DNA of 64,000 nt from Pisaster brevispinus. Taxonomy: Eukaryota; Echinodermata; Asteroidea; Forcipulatida; Asteriidae. The position numbers and the translations under genes were made by a program. The notes below the pieces were generated by a model. It was given only the letters and a program-made list of their open reading frames with translations, had not been told where the DNA came from and did no database searches. Location: NCBI GenBank assembly GCA_023634235.1, contig JAMKCF010000023.1:967001-1031000 (forward strand), read 5' to 3'. Of the stretch, positions 45,401 to 54,699 are shown in pieces. Each line of letters starts with the position of its first letter. Position 1 is the first letter of the stretch.

Positions 45401-45504
45401 GCCCTTCACAAAAAAAAGTAAACACCAGAGCATGATTAAACTAATTATTTAAAAGAATATAGCAAAATCACAATCCGTCTTTGTTCTTAAACACCTCTTT
45501 GGGT

Positions 45505-45560
45505 GGCCTTAGCTTTCGATCCAATCCGGACCTTCGTCAGAGGCATAAACAAGAACAAAC
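45505..45560 (-). ncRNA. Degenerate hammerhead-like motif of element A
   Basis: Minus strand: GCCT then CTGACGA, an extra A, GGTCC-GGATT-GGATC as stem II, GAAA, GCTA and AGGC. Stem I GCCT/AGGC pairs. The extra base after CTGACGA and the near absence of stem III depart from the consensus. Hammerheads are known in Penelope-like elements; activity of this one is doubtful. Confidence 0.4.
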
Positions 45561-46139
45561 ACAAACATATTCATTGATAGCAAAAAGAGGGGCAAAGGTT
45601 AAGGGAGAGTATCCAGAAAAAAAGCGGGAAAATATAGCCAATCAGAATTGTAAATTTACTGGCTAAGAACCAATAAGAGTGAAGAAGTGAGGACAAAGGA
45701 TGGTCAGTGTGAAAGGCTGGACCACTGGACCAAAGGTGGTGCCGCATTGTAGGCATTACAATGCGGGAAGCATGAAAGGGTAGGATTAGAGAACAAGCCA
45801 CATAAGAAAATGCAACCAACAATAGGAGGCAAGATCAAAGTAATTATAAAATAAAAAGAATCAGTAAAAATAGTTTAAACTAGGTAAGAGGAACCTGCAG
45901 GGTGAGCAGGTTATTAAATCCTCTGTAAAGGGAAAAGGTAATTGACAGGTTAACTCCAAAACTTCTTTAGAGAGAAAAAAGAAGTGTAGAGATGGACCAG
46001 TGTAGAGAACATGTAAATGACAGTATTTGTATCTATTTAACATCAATGAAGTAAGCGAGAGAAGGAAGCGTATAAATAGACCAGTGGAGAGAACATGTAA
46101 TTAATAATAAATCGAAAGTGAATGGAGGGTGATGGGGAT

Positions 46140-46430
46140 TTATTTAACACCGGTGTTTACGTAAAGTCCAAAGGGTTGGACTGTCTTGAGTTGGTGAATC
46201 CAGTGTGATTCTCTGAGTTTGCGGTGTGTGTCGTCACCATTGCAAGCCTCAATCACGATGACTTCAACATCTTTGACGCTGTGATAAAGGCTGTTGAAGT
46301 GGATGGAGACGGGGTACAGTTTCTTGGTCTTTATGGAAGAGACATGGTTCACAAAGCGAAGACTGAGTTTGGTCTTAGTCTCTCCCACATACTGTAGTCC
46401 ACATCTTTTACAAGATATAATATAGACCAC
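46140..46430 (-). CDS. GIY-YIG endonuclease part of Penelope-like element A
   Basis: VVYIISCKRCGLQYVGETKT has the GIY-YIG signature (VYI...YVG). The Arg of SLRFVNH and Glu of ESHWIHQL are the expected catalytic residues. It is the C-terminal domain of the broken RT-endonuclease protein, out of frame with the upstream RT. It would have nicked the target DNA. Confidence 0.8.
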   Translation of the reverse strand: MVYIISCKRCGLQYVGETKTKLSLRFVNHVSSIKTKKLYPVSIHFNSLYHSVKDVEVIVIEACNGDDTHRKLRESHWIHQLKTVQPFGLYVNTGVK

Positions 46431-46537
46431 ATTGGGTGTGCTACATAGGGAGTCGGTCTTGATATTGTAAGAAGAGCCAGTGCTATATATGACTCTTCAC
46501 TTTAAGTGCAGGTTTGATGTAGAGACAGGTTCTACAT

Positions 46538-47370
46538 TTAGAGCGGGTACACTTGTGACAACCCTGTATCTCTGTTAGTGGTGGTGTTTGCCCTGACTAG
46601 AATGTCACCCAGGTTTTTCGGGCGGCGGAATGCAACCAAGGGGTTCTCAGGGATTGGTAAGCGCAACCTCTTAGATGAATGGAGAATATTCATTCTGCCA
46701 TTGAGGATTGAGGAGAGTTTGGGTAGTTTAGGGTGGTAGGTGGTGACCAGGGCAACTCTATTGGTCGGGACTTTTCTGGACCCCGTGTTGGCCAAAAGAG
46801 TATGGCGTGGTATACTGAGGGCCATGTTGATGGCAAGTTGAACCCTGCGTTCGCTGTGACCTCTAGAAACAAGGTGTTTCCTGAGGTCCGATGAGCGCCT
46901 TTTGTATAGGGTATCTGTGGAGCAGATACTTCTTATGCGTAAGGCCTGACTGTAAGCAATTGCCTTCTTACAGTGACTAGGGTGGCAACTGTTGGAGAGT
47001 AGGTACTGGTGGGTATATGTGGGTTTGCTGTATACATCAGTAGCAATGCTGTTAGGGGATTTACTTATAGTTACATCTAGAAAGTTAAAACTTGTTAGAG
47101 AGTATTCAGTAGTGAACTTTATGGTTGGGTGGAATGAGTTTATATGGTCGATAAACTCAACCAAGCTGTCTTGACTACCACACCAGATAGAGAAAATATC
47201 ATCAATAAATCTCCACCAAACTAGTGGGCGGTTGGGGGCAGAGGACAGAAGTTTTTCCTCTAAGTCAGACATGAAAATGTTGGCATATGAGGGCGCCATT
47301 TTTGTACCCATGGCGGTACCCTGTATCTGTAGAAAATGCCTGTCAGTAAATGAAAAGTTGTTCTTAGTGA
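46538..47370 (-). pseudogene. Penelope-like reverse transcriptase, N-terminally truncated
   Basis: QGTAMGTKMAPSYANIFM and WWRFIDDIFSIW (catalytic Asp pair) are the hallmark motifs of Poseidon/Penelope-type RTs, followed by LTSFNFLDVTI and KPTYTHQYLLSNSCHPSHCK. The region before the QGTAMG motif is missing. The open frame extends to 47467 only because it reads through the (TA)n run and hammerhead sequence. A frame change near 46540 separates it from the GIY-YIG part, whose linker retains CTRSKCRTC. Confidence 0.85.
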
Positions 47371-47442
47371 GAACATATATATATATATATATATATGTAA
47401 TAAATTCAGAATATGAGTTAAACAAACTCTGGCATATCTCTC

Positions 47443-47486
47443 TTCTGGACAGACTGTTTCGTACCATAAGGCACTCATCAGCAGAA
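47443..47486 (-). ncRNA. Hammerhead ribozyme copy (minus strand)
   Basis: On the minus strand TTCTG, CTGATGA, stem II GTGCC-TTAT-GGTAC, GAAA, short stem III, TC and CAGAA follow in order, the same as the copy at 50096-50139. All core bases are present. Confidence 0.85.
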
Positions 47487-47487
47487 T

Positions 47488-47530
47488 GATGATGAGTGCC
47501 TTATGGTACGAAACAGTCTGTCCAGAAGAG
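47488..47530 (+). ncRNA. Truncated hammerhead copy (plus strand)
   Basis: It starts at TGATGAG and continues through stem II, GAAA and the cleavage region, but the C of CTGATGA is A and the 5' strand of stem I is missing. Probably inactive. It faces the previous copy across a 6-base centre (GCAGAA). Confidence 0.7.
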
Positions 47531-47704
47531 AGATATGCCAGAGTTTGTTTAACTCATATTCTGAATTTATTACATGTTATAGCTCTACAGAGATGTATCG
47601 AGCACTGTGAATTGTGATAGAAGACGATTTCATTGGATATATATATATATATATATATGTAATAAATTCAGAATATGAGTTAAACAAACTCTGGCATATC
47701 TCTC

Positions 47705-47748
47705 TTCTGGACAGACTGTTTCGTACCATAAGGCACTCATCAGCAGAA
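47705..47748 (-). ncRNA. Hammerhead ribozyme copy in the inverted arm (minus strand)
   Basis: Complete minus-strand copy with stem I CAGAA/TTCTG, CTGATGA, stem II and GAAA as in the plus-strand copy at 50096. Confidence 0.85.
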
Positions 47749-47844
47749 TGACGAAAATAGAATACAAGTAGCATCTTACCTTATTTCGAATTATAAAGCG
47801 CGCGCAAGCGTGACGCGTGCTACGTCATTGAAGTTAGTACGCGT

Positions 47845-48207
47845 TTACGTCACTGAAGTAAGAACACATCTGTCTCGATGCCGGCACTTTGAGACGATTT
47901 CGCTTTTCTTATTCAGTGTACCTAGGTCTGGCCTACAAATGATTATGTACTTCTCTGCTATACACAAATTACATCTCTTGTTTACGTTAGAGTATGGCAG
48001 TGCTTTGTGAACAATGTCCCATTTAATTTCATAGTCTTTCCCCTCGTCCTTTAAGTCCCATATATGTTTACTTAGCTCTGTTTGTGCCCTCATGCTCTCG
48101 GATCTGAATGACCTCTTGTGGTTCGCCAGTCTCGCCTTGAAGGTTGTGGACGTCAGCCCGACGTATGCCTCCTTCCTGCCTTCGCTCGTGACGGTGGCCC
48201 GGTACAC
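47845..48207 (-). pseudogene. Inverted copy of the GIY-YIG domain (element B arm)
   Basis: The minus strand encodes the same roughly 120 residues as the end of the plus-strand gene, from YRATVTSEGRKEAYVGL to the stop. It is part of the upstream inverted arm and has no RT of its own. Confidence 0.9.
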
Positions 48208-48215
48208 AATGTTCT

Positions 48216-48297
48216 CTTGTCACAATGTTAATCAATGTTAATCAATGTTAATCAATGTTAATCAAATGTTAATCAATGTTGTTCACAATGTTAATCT
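48216..48297. repeat. 10-bp junction repeat (CAATGTTAAT)
   Basis: About seven imperfect copies of CAATGTTAAT lie exactly between the inverted arm (ends 48213) and the start of the element B coding part. CACAATGTT words also occur at the arm's edge, so the array may come from slippage at a template-switch junction. Confidence 0.8.
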
Positions 48298-49999
48298 TGT
48301 CAGGGCGAATGTCACCAAAACATACAAGAAAACCGAGCAAAAGGAAGTAGTGGAAATCAATCGCGAAGCGAAAAGAATTGCTGAAAGTCTTGAACTGGGA
48401 GACCGCATAGATAAATTGGCCGAGAGGGAAGTCTTCATTACTTTGAAGGACCACAAGGACAACTTTGATAATAAACCATCATGTCGACTGATCAGCCCAA
48501 CCAAATCAGAGATAGGACATATAAGTAAAGTGATCCTCGACAGAATCGTCGGTAAAGTCATAAGCGCGACGGGATTCAATCTGTGGAAAAGCACGGACGC
48601 CGTACTGGACTGGTATAAGAAAATCCCAAGCAAGCAAGAATCGAGCTTCATAAATTTCGACATTGTGGAGTTCTACCCATCGATAACGGAAAAGCTCCTC
48701 CTGAAAGCACTAGGGTTCGCGGGAAACTACGAGAAAATTAGCAGCAAGGAGAAAGATATCATCATCCACGCGAAACAGACAGTGGTATTCAACAACCAGG
48801 TACCGTGGAAAAAGCGTAATGCAGACAGCAAATTCGATGTCACGATGGGCAGTTTCGACGGCGCGGAGTCATGCGAGCTGGTCGTAGCGTATATGCTGTC
48901 GATCCTGAAACCAAAATACGGAAATAGAGTGGGGCTATACAGGGACGACGGTTTGGCAGTATTCAAAGAGACCCCCCAGAAAATAGAAAAAATCAAGAAA
49001 GAAATATGCCGAGTATTCCGGGAAAATGATTTAAAGGTAACGATCGAAGCCAACAAGGCAATAGTAAACTTCCTTGACGTCACATTAGACCTGCGAACGG
49101 GAGGGTACATGCCATATATGAAACCAGGTAATATACCTCTCTATGTACATGTCCAGTCAAACCATCCACCTACCGTCATCAAACAAATACCAGAGGGAAT
49201 CAACAAGAGACTCTCTAACATCTCGTCGACCAAGGAGGCATTCGAGCAAGCTGCCCCGGCCTACCAGGAGGCTCTACAAAAAAGCGGGCACAAGTATCAG
49301 TTAACATACACACCGGGCAATAACACAAGGAAAAGGGCTAGAAAAAGGGAGGTGACATGGTACAACCCGCCATACAACAAGAACGTATGTACCAGCATTG
49401 GAAAGAAATTCCTTCAGATAATAGACAAATGCTTCCCCAAGGAACATAAACTTCACAAAGTGCTCAACCGGAACACAGTAAAGGTATCGTACAGCTGCAT
49501 GCCGAACATGAAGGCAACGATCCAGTCAATCAACAAACGGAAGGTAAAACAAGAGGACGACGTCGGTGGTAGAACATGCAGTTGCCGCCGGAATGCCGAA
49601 TGCCCGCTGAACGGGGAGTGCCTCAGCAAGAACATTGTGTACCGGGCCACCGTCACGAGCGAAGGCAGGAAGGAGGCATACGTCGGGCTGACGTCCACAA
49701 CCTTCAAGGCGAGACTGGCGAACCACAAGAGGTCATTCAGATCCGAGAGCATGAGGGCACAAACAGAGCTAAGTAAACATATATGGGACTTAAAGGACGA
49801 GGGGAAAGACTATGAAATTAAATGGGACATTGTTCACAAAGCACTGCCATACTCTAACGTAAACAAGAGATGTAATTTGTGTATAGCAGAGAAGTACATA
49901 ATCATTTGTAGGCCAGACCTAGGTACACTGAATAAGAAAAGCGAAATCGTCTCAAAGTGCCGGCATCGAGACAGATGTGTTCTTACTTCAGTGACGTAA
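48245..49999 (+). CDS. Penelope-like reverse transcriptase / GIY-YIG endonuclease
   Basis: 584 residues in one open frame. RT motifs: VFITLKDHKDNF, SCRLISPTKSEIG, INFDIVEFYPSI (about residues 135-147, catalytic Asp), MGSFDGAESCELV, LYRDDGLAV (about 231-239, catalytic Asp pair) and VNFLDVTLDL. A Cys cluster (CSCRRNAECPLNGEC, about 440-458) leads into the GIY-YIG domain (VYRATVT...AYVGLT, Arg in FKARLANH, Glu in CIAEKYII). The ATG at 48245 lies inside the 10-bp junction repeat, and the first family-like residues begin near 48300, so the usual N-terminal region is missing and the natural start is probably lost. The protein would nick DNA and copy the element RNA. Confidence 0.88.
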   Translation: MLINVNQMLINVVHNVNLVRANVTKTYKKTEQKEVVEINREAKRIAESLELGDRIDKLAEREVFITLKDHKDNFDNKPSCRLISPTKSEIGHISKVILDRIVGKVISATGFNLWKSTDAVLDWYKKIPSKQESSFINFDIVEFYPSITEKLLLKALGFAGNYEKISSKEKDIIIHAKQTVVFNNQVPWKKRNADSKFDVTMGSFDGAESCELVVAYMLSILKPKYGNRVGLYRDDGLAVFKETPQKIEKIKKEICRVFRENDLKVTIEANKAIVNFLDVTLDLRTGGYMPYMKPGNIPLYVHVQSNHPPTVIKQIPEGINKRLSNISSTKEAFEQAAPAYQEALQKSGHKYQLTYTPGNNTRKRARKREVTWYNPPYNKNVCTSIGKKFLQIIDKCFPKEHKLHKVLNRNTVKVSYSCMPNMKATIQSINKRKVKQEDDVGGRTCSCRRNAECPLNGECLSKNIVYRATVTSEGRKEAYVGLTSTTFKARLANHKRSFRSESMRAQTELSKHIWDLKDEGKDYEIKWDIVHKALPYSNVNKRCNLCIAEKYIIICRPDLGTLNKKSEIVSKCRHRDRCVLTSVT

Positions 50000-50095
50000 A
50001 CGCGTACTAACTTCAATGACGTAGCACGCGTCACGCTTGCGCGCGCTTTATAATTCGAAATAAGGTAAGATGCTACTTGTATTCTATTTTCGTCA

Positions 50096-50139
50096 TTCTG
50101 CTGATGAGTGCCTTATGGTACGAAACAGTCTGTCCAGAA
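50096..50139 (+). ncRNA. Canonical hammerhead ribozyme, 3' end of element B
   Basis: Stem I pairs 50096-50100 (TTCTG) with 50135-50139 (CAGAA). Core CTGATGA is at 50101-50107. Stem II is GTGCC/GGTAC with loop TTAT (50108-50121). GAAA is at 50122-50125. The 3-bp stem III is 50125-50127 with 50131-50133, loop GTC. The cleavage base is C at 50134. All conserved core bases are present. The short stem III is what has been described for Penelope-like element hammerheads, which may act as dimers. Confidence 0.9.
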
Positions 50140-50346
50140 GAGAGATATGCCAGAGTTTGTTTAACTCTTATTCTGAATTTATTACATGTTATAGCTCTAC
50201 AGAGATGTATCGAGCACTGTGAATTGTGATAGAAGACGATTTCATTGGATATATATATATATATATATATAGCTAGTCATGAACCACAAGGGAAACTGAC
50301 TGGGAAATTTTATTTAAATAGTTCGGGTTTGAACAAAGAAAAATTG

Positions 50347-50418
50347 ACTGGAGCGGGACTTGAACCAACGACCTCCGGATTAACGTACCGGCGCTCTACC
50401 AACTGAGCTATCCAGCCC
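50347..50418 (-). repeat. tRNA-Asn-like module of a dispersed repeat, copy 2
   Basis: The minus strand folds into a full cloverleaf: acceptor GGCTGGA/TCCAGTC (7 pairs), A-box TAGCTCAGTTGG, anticodon GTT in loop ACGTTAA (C at 33), and T arm with GGTTCAAGTCC. A 31-39 mismatch and one T-stem mismatch are present. The shared flank to 50573 shows it is a repeat module. Confidence 0.75.
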
Positions 50419-50574
50419 TATGTTGGCGGTCTCCCTATTAGTCAATATCTTTGTTCGGGGTGCCAGTCAGAAGCCATACAACCGTTAACTGCCGTGTAGC
50501 CAGGGATCACAACAACGTTTACGATTCAACCTGGGAAGCGGCAGCCACGGGATCACCTTAAGGGGATGCGACTT

Positions 50575-50770
50575 ATATATATATATATATATCGAGATTT
50601 GCTGAATATGTACTTCCAAAAAACAAGATTTGCTGAATATGTACTTCCAAAAAACAAGATTTGCTGAATATGTACTCCAAAAAACAAGATTCGCTGAATA
50701 TGTACTTCCAAAAAAACAAAAATTCGCTGAATATGTACTTCCAAAAAACAAGATTTTGCTGAGTATCTAC
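50575..50770. repeat. (TA)n and ~31-bp tandem repeat
   Basis: After TATATATATATATATA, about five to six copies of a unit near TTTGCTGAATATGTACTTCC AAAAAACAAGA. Units differ by one to three bases. Confidence 0.9.
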
Positions 50771-51215
50771 TTGCGATGGCACTAATGGGTTTTCGTAAAG
50801 AACAGCAAAGACGTGCTGAATCTGCCTCACGTTCAGCTCCAAAAGGCCGCATGCATGAAATGCAAATTTTTCATTTAAATTCGAAAAGAGAGGTTGATGA
50901 CTACCTTCACAACAATGGATGTGAGCGCAGCTTGATTGGAAGTTATGGAGCAGACTAGCCTATTAAGGCACACGCGGCACACGCGCCTTACCAACTCGTT
51001 TTGAGGCTTTTCATTTTTCTTTACTTTTTGCTACCGATTTTGGAAGGAAAAATGTTATGCATAATGCTCGCTGTGATGATGGCCATTAAGAAGACATGCT
51101 ACTTCATGACGTCGCATGAACGTTTGATGCATAATATTAGCAAGATGTCGACTATCAGTGCCCACACACACCAGTACCGACGGCAAATTGTTTAATAAAA
51201 ATAATAATGATAACT
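50771..51215. other. Stretch without a supported gene
   Basis: An open frame at 50776-50958 (60 residues, with KEQQRRAESASRSAPKGRMH) looks mildly protein-like but matches nothing I know and has no context. I do not call it a gene. Confidence 0.3.
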
Positions 51216-51665
51216 TGATTTATATAGCGGCAAACTGCCAAAGGATGCAAGGCACTTAAGGAGAGAAGAAAGACCAAAGTGATGGTGACAACCAGCTACA
51301 GGCTGGAGAACAGGTGAGTAGTCCAGCTTGGACAGGATCAGGGCACGGACTGCATTGTGGCACGCATCGAAGTCAATACATCTTCTGATCCGACTAAGGT
51401 TGAGAGAGCGACAGAGCTGTGTGATGTGATCAGACATATTCACGTCAGCATTGAAGACAATACCTAAATTCCTAATGGAGGGAGAGGGGTGAATAACAAG
51501 ATTGTCGATATTGAAAGTGAGGTGTTGAAGACGTTTTAAGTGAGAGGGGAAGGTGCAATAAAGAACTCTGTCTTATCTGGATTCCTCTTGAGTTTATTAG
51601 CGACCAACCAGGATTGAATCTCTTTAACACACTGGGACAGTCTGAACAAGGCACAGGCTGCATCT
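51216..51665 (-). pseudogene. CR1/L2-type LINE, RT C-terminal fragment
   Basis: Minus-strand frames read WLVANKLKRNPDKTEF, then SIRNLGIVFNADVNMSDHIT and LCRSLNLSRIRRCIDF, then ALILSKLDYS. This is the thumb/C-terminal part of CR1/L2-like RTs, with frame changes. Confidence 0.8.
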
Positions 51666-53299
51666 CCCGGCTTTGTGGGGTCGAAGTTAAGAATATCTGA
51701 CCATCATTGGCATAAATGCGAATTTCGAAATCTGAGTGATTTAATGCATCATTGGGAGACAGCCAAGTCTATCCTAAGCCAAATGGAAATTCTTGATGAG
51801 CTGAGCATAAAAAAATCCTGTAAAACTGCCCCATACTTTCAAGAAAAATGGCTGCACACCATTGATACGTGCATAAGGACAGGATTTTTTAATTCGAAGA
51901 GAAGCATGACGATTATCCCCCATTTTCTGAGCTGTATAAAATGTTTCCAAAGAGAAGCCCGTGATGCTTGCAACCCGTCCAAATGAAGCCAAATCACCAA
52001 AACCACATGGAGTAAAAGTTTCACTTCTAAGAGAGATGCAGTATCAACTAGCCCAAGCACACCTGAAAGCACAAACAAGAGTTGGTCGAAATTATGGAAT
52101 ACAAATTGGGCTTGCATTTACTGATAGGCTCATCATGATCTTAAAGTTTTTAAATCTCTAAACTATCAATCAAAAAGCCTGAATTTTCTCAGATGTAACT
52201 AAGAAACCAAACAAGGTGACACTGATTTAAAGAACAGATAACCGAAGTGATTAAATGATAAAACTATCAACCACTTCAAATATCGAGTGGGTTTCACAAA
52301 CGTATGATAAGGTAAATGTATATTTATGAACATACACAATAAAAGTATCTTACAGGCGAATACGTCAATAGGGAGAATGGGCGAGGACTTCAGCAAAAGA
52401 AAACACAGCGAGGATCAAATACACTCTGGAAAACAAACAACTCCAGGGGCGAAAAACTGTTCACTGCCGATGTATACAATTATGAGCTATGACGGAGCGA
52501 TTTCACTCTGCCAAATGTCCGGGGAAAGGCGAAACGAGGATACAAGCTGACTCTCGTCACAAAATATGGAGAAGAAGAACCTAGAATACTGAACTGTAGA
52601 TAAGTTCGAAAATATCCCTTTTAGGTTTGAATTTGACTTCAACGAGAGAGTCATATTGTAAGGGGGAAATGTTGATCGAAGCCCCTGAAGATCTAGCTTC
52701 TCGGGGCTTATCATCGGCACGAGAGGTGATCAAAAGTTGCTGAGGACGGGCCAATAATTATTTCTTCAGCTGACCCTCTTCCCTCCTCCTCTGAATGTTT
52801 CCAGACGCTGGCTGATGACCCAGATTAAAGCTGTTGGATGTGTCATCGAACGATAAGCGCTCTCTGAACCTCAACCTTAAACGCAACCCACCCCAGGAGT
52901 AGAAGTACTGCTCCTACTCTTGACGGCTTGCTACGTTAGGAACACCCAACGATGATACCAATAGCCCTTTACTCTTCTCACTTCGGTGGTATTTGTAAAT
53001 AATTATTTAATATTACTGAAGTATTATTCTATTTTTATGGGTCTAAACAAAGTTTGGTTTGGTGTGACCGGCCGACACTGATTTTCATTGATTTAGTTTG
53101 TTATTTAATCTTAGAAGGAAACTTAATTTAAAATGTCCACAAATTTGTATGATACACAAAGGTTTCGACCATTTACCATTAATAGACAATGGCCTATCAT
53201 AAGTTTGTTTTGAATTTTTTCTTGGATCACCTGGAAACATTACCACATCGGGCGTATAGTGACTTATCTAGTTAAGAAAAGAGATAACCGGAAATCTTT
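51666..53299. other. Non-coding stretch
   Basis: Several short open frames occur, none with recognisable motifs. No repeat family is identified. Confidence 0.4.
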
Positions 53300-53545
53300 C
53301 TAGTATTTGTGAAGTCAAAGCGTAACTCTTCTCAAACAACCGATTCTTACCTCTTCAATGGTGAAATCATAAGTGACCCATCTCAGATTTCAAATGTCAT
53401 TAATACACTTTTCGCCAGTTTTTTCTACGGATCCAGCGACCGGGGACCGATGTCACTTCTTCTATCCCTGAAATTTCCCCCGTCACTTCGAATCACTTCA
53501 AATCGATCAGGTTTCATGGGAAATTTGGAATCTCTCTACCCACAA
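53300..53545 (+). pseudogene. LINE connector fragment
   Basis: FVKSKRNSS and YLFNGEIISDPSQISNVINT followed by LFASFF resembles the endonuclease-RT connector of CR1/RTE LINEs. RT motifs do not follow. Confidence 0.5.
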
Positions 53546-54430
53546 AGCATAATGAACATTATGGTTCACGAACAAATGTTAAAACTTGCCATGGCAACAA
53601 TGCCTTTATTTCTGTATACTCAAAGCTGTTTACAGTCAAACCTGGATGTCTTTTTTTATGAAACAAGTAAAGCGAGCCAACATGGTTACGTGTTACACAT
53701 GGGCTTTTTGTATGTATACATGTAGTTTTAATGCACAATGGTTCGTGACGCACCGTACTTTTACGCATAGAGGCGTTTTACAAGTATAAGAGAAAAGTGA
53801 AGACGTATTTGATTCAGTTCACGCCCCTATGCCGCTGTAATTAGTATTGCTTTCGTGAAGTTAGGCTTGAGGCGATGTCGACAAAAGATCAACCGCGAGG
53901 TTCTGGTTTAAACACCGAAGAGCTGTTTGACAAGTTCCAACAGTATTTTAATTCAAAATTTGATAGCATATCATAAGTCAGCAAAGAGTCGGACGGCACA
54001 AAGCTGAAAGAGTTACAAAATCAACTTGAGTCTCAAAAACTGTCAAGGCCCGGCAATACTGCCCAGTTTGTCTTTTGTGGGCAACTGGAAATAGTCATTG
54101 GCAGGAACAAAGTATCCAGTTCATGTCCAAAAATGCACTGTTGTTCACCTTCGACCTCAAATCTGTACCATCATGTAGACATAGCAAACTAGTATCAGGG
54201 ATTTTTGGATTTTCGTGGAACTATGACGGGTTACCTAGATAGGTTCGAATTTAATGTCCTTCCATTTGACCTCTCTACAGCCCCTTTGCTTCTATTTATT
54301 TATTTATTTATTATTGGTCTATTCACACCATATTGCAGCCCGAAGGCTGAATTGCACAGTGGTTACAAAAGGTAAAAAACATCAATACACAGAGGGAAAT
54401 TAACAAATTGCATTACCTATAAAAACTTTA
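53546..54430. other. Non-coding stretch
   Basis: No gene or recognised family. A TTTA run lies at 54295-54313. Confidence 0.35.
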
Positions 54431-54437
54431 AGCGCAA

Positions 54438-54483
54438 AACAACAACAACGACAACGACAAAACCAACAACAACAACGAAAATG

Positions 54484-54522
<39 letters not shown>

Positions 54523-54523
54523 C

Positions 54524-54555
<32 letters not shown>

Positions 54556-54590
54556 TTAACAACAACAACAAAAACAAGCACAAGCACAAA
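54438..54590. repeat. (CAA)n microsatellite
   Basis: Imperfect CAA repeat, about 150 bp, with CGA, AAC and ATT interruptions. It lies beside the 3' end of the CR1-like element. Confidence 0.9.
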
Positions 54591-54699
54591 TGAACAAACA
54601 TTATTTCTAAAAGGGCATGTCATATAGCAATCCAGTTAGATTACAAAATAGGGCTATTAAGAAATCCAATATAAAAACATTATTTTATATAAGATAAAA

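Larger units (their letters stand above)
45410..47370 (-). mobile_element. Penelope-like element A, 5'-truncated
   Basis: On the minus strand: RT fragment (47370-46538), GIY-YIG endonuclease (46430-46140) and a 3' untranslated part to about 45410. The 5' side ends in a (TA)n run at 47375-47395 joined to element B sequence. Penelope-like elements prime reverse transcription from a GIY-YIG nick and often truncate and nest. Confidence 0.8.
47395..50275 (+). mobile_element. Penelope-like element B with inverted 3'-end copies upstream
   Basis: The core is the intact plus-strand gene 48245-49999 and its 3' region to the (TA)n run at 50251. Upstream, 47659-48213 is an almost identical inverted copy of 49630-50189 (end of the GIY-YIG domain through the hammerhead). 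Further upstream, 47395-47480 and 47487-47640 are two more copies of the terminal part in opposite orientations. Penelope-like elements are known for such inverted pseudo-LTR arrangements. The near identity of the arms suggests recent insertion. Confidence 0.88.

Noticed and set aside
47371..47467. N-terminal extension of the element A reverse transcriptase
   Set aside because: It translates the (TA)n run and ribozyme sequence of another element; it is a fusion by insertion, not family sequence.
50347..50418. Functional tRNA-Asn gene
   Set aside because: C at position 33, mismatches in two stems and a shared repeat flank indicate a repeat-borne module.
54417..54623. Val-rich open frame
   Set aside because: Translation of the (CAA)n microsatellite on the minus strand.
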